The notes below the pieces were generated by a model that saw nothing but the letters and a program-made list of their open reading frames with translations, had not been told where the DNA came from and made no database searches. 36,397 bases of DNA from Syntrophus sp. GWC2_56_31 (lineage in GTDB: Bacteria > Desulfobacterota > Syntrophia > Syntrophales > UBA5619), in contig MICN01000087.1 of assembly GCA_001829875.1 (NCBI GenBank), forward strand, positions 1 through 36,397. Direction: 5' to 3'. Below are positions 26,841 to 36,204 of this stretch, one piece after another. Each line of letters starts with the position of its first letter. The first letter of the stretch is position 1. Made by a program: the position numbers and the translations under genes.

Positions 26841-28355
26841 ATGATGGATTTAATTTCAAACCTGCATTTAGGCTTCAGCGTAGCCATCACTCCCATGAAT
26901 GTGATGTACGCATTTATCGGCTGCTTTTTAGGTACCCTTATCGGCGTACTGCCAGGCATCGGGCCGGTCGCCACCATAGCGATGTTGTTGCCCGTTACTT
27001 ACGTCTTGCCCCCCGTGTCGGCACTGATCATGATGGCTGGCCTTTACTATGGGGCGCAATATGGTGGATCGACCACCTCTATTCTCGTGAATTTGCCCGG
27101 TGAGCCCTCGTCGGTTGTGACCTGTATCGATGGTTATCAGATGGCCCGGAAAGGTCGTGCCGGCCCGGCACTGACCGCCGCCGCCATGGGTTCCTTTTTC
27201 GCCGGTTCGGTGGGGGTTCTGGTTTTAGCCGCTTTTGCAACGCCACTGACCGAACTTGCCTTCAAGTTCGGGCCTTCGGAATATTTCTCGCTCATGGTAC
27301 TGGGTCTTATCGGCGCTGTGCTGCTGGCCACGGGTTCATTGCTCAAGGCTATCGCAATGATCCTGCTGGGTCTGCTCCTGGGGGTTGTGGGAACGGACAT
27401 CAATTCCGGCGTCGAGCGCTTCAGTTTAAACATTGCCGAGCTGGCAGACGGCATCGGATTTGTGGTCATCGCCATGGGTATCTTCGGCTATGGCGAAATC
27501 ATCGGCAACCTTGGACAATCGAAAGACAAGCGCGAGGTGTTCACGTCCAAGGTGCACGGCCTCTTCCCCACCAAAAAAGACTTCAAGGACATGACGCCCG
27601 CGGTTTTACGTGGGACAGTCGTTGGTTGTATGCTCGGCATCCTGCCCGGCGGCGGCGCCCTGCTTGCCGCCTTTGCCGCCTACGCCATCGAAAAGAAAGT
27701 CGCCATGAGGACCGACGAAGTTCCCTTTGGACAGGGCAACATCCGCGGCGTTGCCTCGCCGGAGTCGGCCAATAATGCCGGCGCCCAAACGTCATTCATC
27801 CCTTTGCTTACGCTTGGAATCCCGACCAATGCGGTGATGGCATTGATGGTAGGCGCCATGACCATCCACAATATTCAGCCGGGACCGCAGGTTATCACCA
27901 ACAATCCAGAGCTTTTCTGGGGTCTGATTGTCTCGATGTGGATTGGGAACCTGATGCTTGTGATTTTGAATCTGCCGCTTATTGCCATTTGGATCAAGAT
28001 GCTGACGGTCCCTTACCACTTCCTGTATCCCGCCATAGTCCTGTTTTGTGCCATCGGGGTGTACTCCACCAACAACAATACCTTCGACATCTGGATGGTG
28101 GGAATATTCGGTTTCATCGGCTATCTGTTCATCAAGCTCGGTTGCGAACCGGCCCCCCTTCTCCTGGGCTTTATTCTGGGACCGATGATGGAGGAAAACC
28201 TGCGCCGCGCGCTCTTGATTGCCGACGGTGACTGGTGGCGTGCGTTCATGATGCGTCCGTTGTCGGCGACCCTGCTGATACTCGTTGCATTGCTGCTTCT
28301 GATCGTCATGCTTCCAGGCATTAAAAAGAAGCGCAAAGAAGCGTTGACGGGGTGA
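26841..28355 (+). CDS. Tripartite tricarboxylate transporter permease TctA
   Basis: GCFLGTLIGVLPGIGPVATIAMLLPVTY; YYGAQYGGSTTSILVNLPGEPSSVVTCIDGYQMARKGRAGPAL. Confidence 0.95.
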   Translation: MMDLISNLHLGFSVAITPMNVMYAFIGCFLGTLIGVLPGIGPVATIAMLLPVTYVLPPVSALIMMAGLYYGAQYGGSTTSILVNLPGEPSSVVTCIDGYQMARKGRAGPALTAAAMGSFFAGSVGVLVLAAFATPLTELAFKFGPSEYFSLMVLGLIGAVLLATGSLLKAIAMILLGLLLGVVGTDINSGVERFSLNIAELADGIGFVVIAMGIFGYGEIIGNLGQSKDKREVFTSKVHGLFPTKKDFKDMTPAVLRGTVVGCMLGILPGGGALLAAFAAYAIEKKVAMRTDEVPFGQGNIRGVASPESANNAGAQTSFIPLLTLGIPTNAVMALMVGAMTIHNIQPGPQVITNNPELFWGLIVSMWIGNLMLVILNLPLIAIWIKMLTVPYHFLYPAIVLFCAIGVYSTNNNTFDIWMVGIFGFIGYLFIKLGCEPAPLLLGFILGPMMEENLRRALLIADGDWWRAFMMRPLSATLLILVALLLLIVMLPGIKKKRKEALTG

Positions 28356-28357
28356 AA

Positions 28358-30592
28358 TCACTTCGGGACTGAGATTGACAGACGAAAACCATAGAGGTCG
28401 CCCTTTGCCTCCGGTGTGAGCCCGTAACGCGTCGATGCCCGGCTGCCGGCCGGTTCGAAGAGCCATGCTCCGCCACGCAGGACGCGGCGCGTTCCGCTCT
28501 GCGGCCCTGCGGGATTCTTACGGGGGCTTTGCCTGTAATACATCTCGCCATACCAGTCCTGACACCACTCCCAGGCATTGCCGGTCATATCGTACAGCCC
28601 CAGGCCATTGGGCTGTTTTTGGCCCGATGGATGTATACTGCCGCCCGAGTTGGCGCTGTACCATGCGTATTTCCCGAGCTCGTCATCGCTGCTTGTCCCG
28701 GCATACTTCTCTTTCTTGCCACCGCTGCGCGCTGCGTACTCCCATTCCGCTTCCGTGGGCAGACGATATTTCTTCCCGCTCTTCGCATTCAATTTTGTCA
28801 GAAATTCCTGAATATCGTTCCAGCTGACCTGCTCCACCGGACATTTTTCTCCGCAATTCTTGAAAAACGAAGGGTTGCTGCCCATAACCGACTGCCACTG
28901 ACCCTGCGTCACTTCATATTTCCCGATGTAGAAATCATCGACGCAGGCCGTGCGGACAGGCTGCTCGTCTGCCTGACCATCCCCGAAGGTGTCTCCCATC
29001 TGGAAACACCCCCCCTTGATCAATACCAACTCGAAGGCCTTTATCGGATCGACCGAGGTCTCCATACGTTCGGAGGGTGTCTCTTCTTTCAGCGTTGTCT
29101 GAACACGGAAGGCCGCCTTAATCCGTACAATGTCGCCTTCAATGGAAAAAGACAAGGGCTTTACCGCTGTAATCCGGGATACCGTCTCGATCGCTTCCGC
29201 CATCTTGTCGGTCCTCAGGAGATGGGACGCCTCCTTTGTATTGCGGAAATACTGTTTCTCGGCGTCATTTTTCACCTCGGCCAGCTTATCCGCAATCGCA
29301 TCGGCGGCAGCCTCGATCGGTGTCTGGGAACCTTTGAGGAAAGCTGCACCCCTTACGGGAATGATCGTTGCCTGAAGACGCATCTTCGCTTCGAGTGCAT
29401 TCCGGGCCGCTTTGAATGACTGTTCCGCTCTTTCCATTCCTCCGCGAATTTTATCAAGCTCGCGCCGCATAGGTTCGTGACGGGACTCCTGCTTTTGCAG
29501 GGCAGCGGCCCACATTTCCCGATCAGAACGGCTGTCGGCAATCTTCTTTTGAAGGTTGGCGGTTTTCTCCCGCAGGGACCGGAGCCGCTCGTTCAACCGC
29601 TCCCCCGTCTGCATGTTCTCTTTCATCGTATCACGAATAAGAATATCTACTTCTTTTGCATCTTTACCGCTCAGTGAATAATTGGACTTTTTTAGGAACG
29701 CATCCAGATCCTTCAGGGAATTGACCATGACAGCCGGTAAAGTAGGCGAATCGCCCTTTGTCAGGGGCTGTCCCTTTTTCGGCTTCTGGAAAGGATAAAA
29801 GTCGAAGCGCTTCAGTTGAAGATACGTGATGCTCTTGCTATCTTTTTCAAGCACAACGAGCAGCGCCTTTTCTCGATTCCCGATGAAGACCTCGTCCGTC
29901 GCATCGCGAATGAAATCCGCCGACAGGACGCCGCCCAGGGCTTTTGAGAGGGGTTGCTTGTAAGCCTCTTTGCGCTGTGCCGTAAGCAGCGCTACGGATA
30001 TCCGATCGGCAAGATGTTCGAGGGCAGCGCTTCGTGTGTCTTTTATGTCCACCGTGTACGTGACGGCAACAAGGTCGGAACCCTGCTTCTCCATGCCCAA
30101 CCATGTTTCGAAGGATTTCTGGAGAGTCTTCATCTCCTGATTCCCGCGAGCAAGACCGCTGTCGATCTTCTCGATGGTCGTACGGATCGTCCTGATCGCT
30201 TGGAGGGTGTCTTCCGAGTCCGTCGAAAGAGACCGAACCTGGGCGGCCAGATCATCGCGCATATTCCTGGCTTTGGTGAAGGACAGAACGGCATTATCGA
30301 TGTTTTCCCGAGACATTTCATCTTCTCGGGTTTTGTCTTCCTCGATGAACTTCCAGCTGTCCACCTCTTCCTGAGGGGTGGAGTAGGCTCCACTCTGCTT
30401 GTTGAGTTCGTCGATAATGGTTTTCCGTACATCGGCGCGTTTGTCGGACGACAGATTCTGCCATGGACTGCTCGACCAAGTCTGGGGTCGTGCATTGGAT
30501 AACAGATTCGGCCACGGGCTGCCCGACCACGCTTGCGGGCATAACACGAAGACCGACAGTACGATTGGAATCAGTAAACCTTTTGCTCTCAT
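28358..30592 (-). CDS. Exported coiled-coil protein with C-terminal SUMF1/FGE-sulfatase-fold domain
   Basis: Signal peptide; long coiled coil; IKGGCFQMGDTFGDGQADEQPVRTACVDDFYIGKYEVTQGQW...YRLPTEAEWEYAARSGG...NGLGLYDMTGNAWEWCQDWYG...RRVLRGGAW. Confidence 0.9.
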   Translation of the reverse strand: MRAKGLLIPIVLSVFVLCPQAWSGSPWPNLLSNARPQTWSSSPWQNLSSDKRADVRKTIIDELNKQSGAYSTPQEEVDSWKFIEEDKTREDEMSRENIDNAVLSFTKARNMRDDLAAQVRSLSTDSEDTLQAIRTIRTTIEKIDSGLARGNQEMKTLQKSFETWLGMEKQGSDLVAVTYTVDIKDTRSAALEHLADRISVALLTAQRKEAYKQPLSKALGGVLSADFIRDATDEVFIGNREKALLVVLEKDSKSITYLQLKRFDFYPFQKPKKGQPLTKGDSPTLPAVMVNSLKDLDAFLKKSNYSLSGKDAKEVDILIRDTMKENMQTGERLNERLRSLREKTANLQKKIADSRSDREMWAAALQKQESRHEPMRRELDKIRGGMERAEQSFKAARNALEAKMRLQATIIPVRGAAFLKGSQTPIEAAADAIADKLAEVKNDAEKQYFRNTKEASHLLRTDKMAEAIETVSRITAVKPLSFSIEGDIVRIKAAFRVQTTLKEETPSERMETSVDPIKAFELVLIKGGCFQMGDTFGDGQADEQPVRTACVDDFYIGKYEVTQGQWQSVMGSNPSFFKNCGEKCPVEQVSWNDIQEFLTKLNAKSGKKYRLPTEAEWEYAARSGGKKEKYAGTSSDDELGKYAWYSANSGGSIHPSGQKQPNGLGLYDMTGNAWEWCQDWYGEMYYRQSPRKNPAGPQSGTRRVLRGGAWLFEPAGSRASTRYGLTPEAKGDLYGFRLSISVPK

Positions 30593-30678
30593 GGAGTCCT
30601 CATTTTAAATGATCTGAATTGATAAGGAATTTATTTTTTATCGTGATTGAAGGATACGGAAAAGGATGATTCGTGTCA

Positions 30679-30708
30679 AGGATATTATACGACAGGATAT
30701 TATACGAT
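30679..30708. repeat. Tandem 15-bp direct repeat upstream of ferritin
   Basis: AGGATATTATACGAC / AGGATATTATACGAT. Confidence 0.85.
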
Positions 30709-30802
30709 AGCCATTTTATCGTTGACAAGGGGGGCTTCCTTTCCGTACTGTGTATGCAACTGTGTACCCATACTTTTTTTAGCCCTGAAAGGAGAACAAC
30801 CG

Positions 30803-31339
30803 ATGATCAACAAGAAAATGTATGATGCGATAAACGATCAGATCAAGAACGAACTGGAGTCCGCCTATATCTACCTCTCCATGGTGGCTTACTTCCATCA
30901 GCAGAATCTCGACGGCATGGCCCACTGGATGCGCTGTCAGGTCCATGAGGAGACCATCCACGCCATGAAGTTCTTCGATCACCTGACCAACCGGGGAGCG
31001 CCTGTCGTCCTCAAGGACCTCAAACAGCTCAAGACAACTTGGAAGAGCCCGCTCGAGGCCTGGAAGGACGCCTATGCCCACGAGCAGTTCATCACCGCCA
31101 AGATCCACTCCCTGATCAAGATCGCCCGCAAGGAAAACGATTACACGGCGGAGCCGCTGCTGGCCTGGTTTGCCAACGAGCAGATCGAGGAAGAGAGCAA
31201 CACGGACAAGGTCTGCCGCCAGTTGGAGATGGTCGGTGAAAACAAGCAGGGGCTGTTCATGCTGGACCGGGAACTGGGAACGCGGGTCTTCGTGGCGGGT
31301 TCGCCCTTCGATCCGGCGGCCTATAATTTGCTCCAGTAG
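30803..31339 (+). CDS. ftnA: Ferritin (start trimmed to ATG 30803)
   Basis: MINKKMYDAINDQIKNELESAYIYLSMVAYFHQQNLDGMAHWMRCQVHEETIHAMKFFDHL; AAAGGAG upstream. Confidence 0.94.
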   Translation: MINKKMYDAINDQIKNELESAYIYLSMVAYFHQQNLDGMAHWMRCQVHEETIHAMKFFDHLTNRGAPVVLKDLKQLKTTWKSPLEAWKDAYAHEQFITAKIHSLIKIARKENDYTAEPLLAWFANEQIEEESNTDKVCRQLEMVGENKQGLFMLDRELGTRVFVAGSPFDPAAYNLLQ

Positions 31340-31348
31340 TCGGCTGAA

Positions 31349-31579
31349 TCACTCGATCCTGAGCTTTGCCTGCTTCGCGACTTTTCCGTATTTATCGATT
31401 TCGGATTTGATCAGTGCACCGAACTGCTCCGGGGTGCCTCCGGCCGCATCGAGCCCCTGCGTCGCAAGCGAGCTGATCATTTCCGGCGATTTGAGCGTTG
31501 TCAGCAGGGCGCTGTTGAGTTTTTGGACAATCGCATCGGGCGTCTTTTTCGGAACGACGATCCCCTGCCAGTTGAGCAC
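31349..31579 (-). pseudogene. C-terminal remnant of a TctC/Bug-family substrate-binding protein
   Basis: NWQGIVVPKKTPDAIVQKLNSALLTTLKSPEMISSLATQGLDAAGGTPEQFGALIKSEIDKYGKVAKQAKLRIE; the N-terminal two-thirds is absent. Confidence 0.82.
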
Positions 31580-31672
31580 AGCCTAAAATGGCCTTAAAAT
31601 AATCTTCCGGATTCACCGAATCACTGAAATGGACGATGCTAGTGTTGAAATCTCATCATCCGTCATACTTCT

Positions 31673-34600
31673 CTATGACAAGTTATTGCCAAGATTGTTA
31701 AGTAAGTTCGAAGTATTCGGGCATCCTATAGCAGCCAGATTCTCGCAGAGCTTTTCTAATAAACGTTGCGGCGCCCCGGCCGAGATGAGTTGGTCCACCA
31801 ATGGTTCGAGTTCATGGCAGAAATATCTGGGCATTTGCGCATCTGATGTCAGGTGAACAAGCAGCCGTGCGACAGCCTCTGGAATCCGTTTGACCATGTC
31901 CTTTTTTTCTTGTTCCAGGCGGTAAAACATCGAAGTATTATCGAAATGCGGTACCCTCCCATTACGGATCCCTTCGACCGCCTCGGTAAAAACCGGTTCC
32001 AGTTCGACAACCCATTTCACCATTTCACAAAGCTCGCCATTGGAAAGCAGGCAGGGAATCCCCTGGTTGCGCCCCTGCCAGTATGACTTCAGCCACCGGT
32101 CCCACAGACCTTTCTTGACCTCATTCGACATGGGTGTCAGGTGACGACCGATCTCAGAAGCAAAGTGAATGCGATCTTCATTGGAAGTCGCTTTCAGAAA
32201 CTCCCAAAGCCACCCGTTATCCCTGGGGTCGTCCATGAAAAATAGCGAAATGTAAGTGACATGCTCGGTGAATCGCTCCCCTTCTTCCCGGAGTTCCGAA
32301 GCAAGACGGTGAAAGGCTTTTCTGTAATAGGGGAGAAGCTCGGTAAGGAGCGGCTCCGTAGGACGTCCCGCAGCAAGCCACCCCGACCACGCCTGACGCG
32401 CCACAAGGGCATCCCTTTCCCAATCCATCAATGGAATAAGATGCGTCTTCGTCCAAGCTTCATCCACGGAGAACAAAAACCGAAGTTGGCTGGCCAGCAC
32501 TGCACGGCCGAGAGCTCCGGCATTGCCGCCATCGGAGATGATCATGGTGAAACGATCCCTAAAACGCTTCGGCATCCCTTGTTTTGGATCGGTTTTTTTT
32601 CTGCCCCGGGACAGAGTATTAAGCCAGAATTCGGCCAGCTTGCCGGCCGGATGATCGATCGCCCTTCCCAACCGGTCCCGGTCCTCCATCTCCCCATCCT
32701 CATTTGCCAGTACCGCCCAAACCTGTTTTGCCACCCGATCGGCCAAGCTCAAGAGCCGAACCGGGATCCCCTCTTTCTTCTCCACACCCATCAGCAGCAG
32801 GTCTGCAATGTCGTGGACGTGATTTCGAGTCAGGCCCTCGCTATTCATAGTGGTCAATACGATCTTCCATTGTGCAGTCGAAAGACGGGCGCCCCACCAT
32901 CCGTGTAGGACGTTTCTCCATAGATCCGATGCCGGATCGGCATGTTCGATCAAGAGGTCGGCAAGTTCTTGCCCCCAGGCAAAGTCTTGCTGAACAGCCT
33001 CTCTGATGGTTCCGAGCAGACCGTCCCGACCGGGTCCCTCAAACGGATCACCCCGATAGTCCACGATGAATTTCCACCATTCCGCGGGCCGCTTTCCCAG
33101 GAGTTCCTCCACGGAGTGCGGACTGCGATGGCCGAAACCGCCGCTCGACATCCAATAATTTAAATCGGGGTGCGCTTCAGGCTCGAAGACGATCCCGGCG
33201 TGAGCTTGTCTGATATCGGCCAAACGGTCTGCCACCTCACGACAGTCGGGATCCGCCTGGGACAGCCAGTGAAAGAACCCAGATTTTTTATACGCCTTTC
33301 TGATCGGAGCCTCTTCATCTTTTTCCGGCCGCGCATCAATCCCTTCTTCGATGATCGTCAACAACGCTTTCCTTAACGCTGGATCGGCTCCCGGATAGGC
33401 CTTTTTCAGCAATTGAAAAACCTCATGCTTCATCCAATGTATGAAGAGGAATCCCTTGTCAATCAGCCAGCGGATTTTGGTGTTTCCGTCCTTATGGGTT
33501 GTCACGCCCATCCCATGCACCGCCAGGCGCCGCAACAGCAGCGGTTCCATGGCAGCCGCCGCATCGATCCATGCCTGTCCCACCTCCGGCGAGTTTTCCA
33601 AAGCCCATTCGAGGCAATCCCTCGCTGCATCGATCAGGAGGTCTTCCGAATGGGGAAACTGGTCCTGGTCATGCGGTTCGATGGCGGATCGATGCATGCT
33701 CAAGGGGTCCCACTGGGCGGTTGCCATACCCCAACTGCAACTCAGCAAAAACGACTGATTGAGGTTCTGCACCAATGCCGGCCAGAGTAAAAATGCAAGA
33801 TCGGGCAGATGCGGTTTGCCTTCCTTATCCCAGACTCTTTTGAGTGTATGATAATCTCCGCAGAAACCTATTTCCATCTCGATCTTGCGCCCATCATTTT
33901 CATCGGGGAAAGCGATCGCTTCTTTCAGAATAGAGTAGGGTCGGGTGAGATGGTCGAGCAATTGGACGGCGGCAGCGAACGCCCCTTGACGGAGAGCCAG
34001 CTTCAAAATGTACGAAAACGCTGATTGATCTGCACGGTGGCTGACAAACGGGAGAAATTCAAGCAAGAGGGGAATCCATTTAGAGATCACTTCCCGATCA
34101 GGGACATCCCTGGAGTAAGCAAGGCGCCCCGTAATCCCTTGCATGAAACGAGGATGCGGCGTTTTACTGTGCCGATTCATAACGGCAAAGACTGCATCGG
34201 GGTGCTCAACGGCGAAATTCTGTGCAATCCAATCCATAAAATCCTGGTCGATTTCGGTGAGATCGCCTTGGCTGAACAGCGGGGACAGTAATGGCCGTTC
34301 GGAGACCCAGGCCAGCCACTCCGGTTTTTTTGCATGATGTGTGAAAAAACGGACCGATACGATATCGGTGAGGGCATCGACCAGAAAATCCCTGGCTTCG
34401 TCATCCAATGACGTCGGAAGACCTTCGACGAGCGTTTTAATCCGCTGTTCGATCTCCAGGATGCCGCGGTTGGCATGGGCCACAAAGCCGGCAAATGCCT
34501 TGTCCAATCCTATATAGTCATCCCTCCCCTCGAACGGAAATGAGAGAGCCTTGATGCCGAGATTATCCCATTTTTGCAGATCGTCATCGGCCCGAACCAG

Positions 34601-35287
34601 TGCGAATCGTAGCCCGTTTTTATCAGGGGGCAATCCGCGGGAGAGATAGTGCATCACGATGTCGTCGTGGCTGTAACCAACAAACAAGACCGTATAGCGG
34701 CCGAACAGGGACAGGAGGAAGCGGGTCGCCCATCCCTCCGTCAGGTAGGTGCGGCCAAAGTCCCGATCGGTCAGAATCAGCCTCTTCGGGTCATCCCGGA
34801 CGCTGCCGTGGAGACAGACAATCCCCGCAAAGTCATTCCCCAACGGCAGGGCAGGCGCCCGGAAGACTATAGGTTTCTGCCCATAGATTGTGACGGCCGC
34901 TGTTTCGAAGTGAGCATCAAAATTGGTCGTGACGATCCGGATGTGATCCCACCTTCCGAAGAGCTTCAGGATATTTTCATGAAGGGCCGTGGGTCTTGAA
35001 ACGGGAGATGATAAACGCTCGGCTACCTGTTGATGGATCTTAATGCCGTTTTGATCCAGTCGGCCGAGGAAACGATCGATAGCCTCATTTTTCGAATCCC
35101 ACTCATAGCCCGACCACTTCGCAATTTCCAGAGTCAATCCTTTGAAGTCCGGATAATTTGAAGGAGGTCCAATGGAAACACCGGCCCCGGCAAAGACGAC
35201 CAATGGTTGCTCATGCCGGGCATTCAGGGATTGCTTATGCAGCGCTTTGATCAGTCGTCCGTCGAAATCGACACCATCAATCCACAT
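31673..35287 (-). CDS. SIR2-domain protein, 1204 aa (probable SIR2_2/DUF4020 architecture), putative anti-phage defence effector
   Basis: VVFAGAGVSIGPPSNYPDFKGL (GAGxS), RIVTTNFDAHFE (TNxD), GIVCLHGSV (His), VLFVGYSHDDIVMHYL; long C-terminal region. Confidence 0.82.
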   Translation of the reverse strand: MWIDGVDFDGRLIKALHKQSLNARHEQPLVVFAGAGVSIGPPSNYPDFKGLTLEIAKWSGYEWDSKNEAIDRFLGRLDQNGIKIHQQVAERLSSPVSRPTALHENILKLFGRWDHIRIVTTNFDAHFETAAVTIYGQKPIVFRAPALPLGNDFAGIVCLHGSVRDDPKRLILTDRDFGRTYLTEGWATRFLLSLFGRYTVLFVGYSHDDIVMHYLSRGLPPDKNGLRFALVRADDDLQKWDNLGIKALSFPFEGRDDYIGLDKAFAGFVAHANRGILEIEQRIKTLVEGLPTSLDDEARDFLVDALTDIVSVRFFTHHAKKPEWLAWVSERPLLSPLFSQGDLTEIDQDFMDWIAQNFAVEHPDAVFAVMNRHSKTPHPRFMQGITGRLAYSRDVPDREVISKWIPLLLEFLPFVSHRADQSAFSYILKLALRQGAFAAAVQLLDHLTRPYSILKEAIAFPDENDGRKIEMEIGFCGDYHTLKRVWDKEGKPHLPDLAFLLWPALVQNLNQSFLLSCSWGMATAQWDPLSMHRSAIEPHDQDQFPHSEDLLIDAARDCLEWALENSPEVGQAWIDAAAAMEPLLLRRLAVHGMGVTTHKDGNTKIRWLIDKGFLFIHWMKHEVFQLLKKAYPGADPALRKALLTIIEEGIDARPEKDEEAPIRKAYKKSGFFHWLSQADPDCREVADRLADIRQAHAGIVFEPEAHPDLNYWMSSGGFGHRSPHSVEELLGKRPAEWWKFIVDYRGDPFEGPGRDGLLGTIREAVQQDFAWGQELADLLIEHADPASDLWRNVLHGWWGARLSTAQWKIVLTTMNSEGLTRNHVHDIADLLLMGVEKKEGIPVRLLSLADRVAKQVWAVLANEDGEMEDRDRLGRAIDHPAGKLAEFWLNTLSRGRKKTDPKQGMPKRFRDRFTMIISDGGNAGALGRAVLASQLRFLFSVDEAWTKTHLIPLMDWERDALVARQAWSGWLAAGRPTEPLLTELLPYYRKAFHRLASELREEGERFTEHVTYISLFFMDDPRDNGWLWEFLKATSNEDRIHFASEIGRHLTPMSNEVKKGLWDRWLKSYWQGRNQGIPCLLSNGELCEMVKWVVELEPVFTEAVEGIRNGRVPHFDNTSMFYRLEQEKKDMVKRIPEAVARLLVHLTSDAQMPRYFCHELEPLVDQLISAGAPQRLLEKLCENLAAIGCPNTSNLLNNLGNNLS

Positions 35288-35328
35288 TGGCTCCCTCTAT
35301 TCAAGATGAACTTCCGGCCATGCTGATC

Positions 35329-36204
35329 TTAGTGTTCCTTTTCCGTCAATGCCTCGACAAACCCTTGTTTCAGCTTTTCCAGGTGAAGCTGGACCTCATC
35401 AAACTTTTCATAGCGCAACGGCAAGCCCCGGATCATATCGATGATCAATCGGTATGGAGAACCTTGCTTGGTTTCGGCCTCCAAAATTACTGTAATTGTC
35501 ACCACCGTATCGGGTACGGCGATCCGGGCCATATCACGACCCAGCAACCGGATACCGGCCAGCCGGGTGTCAAACGCCTCTTCTTCGAGAAGATCCCGTT
35601 CTTGCTCATAAAGCCTCTCCAGGTTTCCGGCATCTTCGTATTTCTGCATGATCATCAGGAGATCTCCCGCATCCTTGGCGCGTTCGGGATATCGTTCCGC
35701 CCATGAAATGACCTTCAACAGCGCCAGACCAGCCAGTGTCGGCAGTCGGATATCCAGTTCTGGAGCGGAACTCAGTCTGGCTGTCACAGAGGACTCGTAG
35801 GCCTCGTCAAAGCCGACCACACTTATGAACATTGAGTGCTCGGGAGGCCAACTGATCCTCTTTCGTTCGTCCGTAATATCGCCGAAAGGAACAATATCAA
35901 TCCAGACGGTTTCGTAGTGGAATCTTTGCCTCTCCCGCGTGGAAGTGAATTTTCCGGTGGCAATCAAGGCATCCTTCAATCGGTCGAACTGTTCCCAGTC
36001 CGCGACCCTGACACCCAGATCGATGTCCCGTGTGATCCGGGAAGGTTCCACCCCATACCCATGTTTCAGTATCAGATCTCTCGCCAAGGCGCCCACGACA
36101 AAAAAGGGAATGTTCAAGGCGTCCGACTCGCGCTTCAAGGCAGATAGGGCATTGATTGTCGGCCGGTCAATTTTCCCCGACAAGTCGAAGGATATGTTGT
36201 TCAT
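35329..36204 (-). CDS. AbiEii/AbiGii-type nucleotidyltransferase (putative type IV toxin)
   Basis: FFVVGALARDLILKHGYGVEPSRITRDIDLGVRVADWEQF (NTase G-A...DxD), WIDIVPFG (third Asp), LAGLALLKVISWAERYPERAKDAGDLLMIM. Confidence 0.8.
   Translation of the reverse strand: MNNISFDLSGKIDRPTINALSALKRESDALNIPFFVVGALARDLILKHGYGVEPSRITRDIDLGVRVADWEQFDRLKDALIATGKFTSTRERQRFHYETVWIDIVPFGDITDERKRISWPPEHSMFISVVGFDEAYESSVTARLSSAPELDIRLPTLAGLALLKVISWAERYPERAKDAGDLLMIMQKYEDAGNLERLYEQERDLLEEEAFDTRLAGIRLLGRDMARIAVPDTVVTITVILEAETKQGSPYRLIIDMIRGLPLRYEKFDEVQLHLEKLKQGFVEALTEKEH

Noticed and set aside
31349-31579. Independent small protein gene
   Set aside because: The sequence is plainly the C-terminal third of a TctC/Bug protein, so it is treated as a pseudogene fragment.
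32261-32908. 215-aa plus-strand ORF within the SIR2 gene
   Set aside because: Antisense to the 1204-aa SIR2 protein with no motif support.
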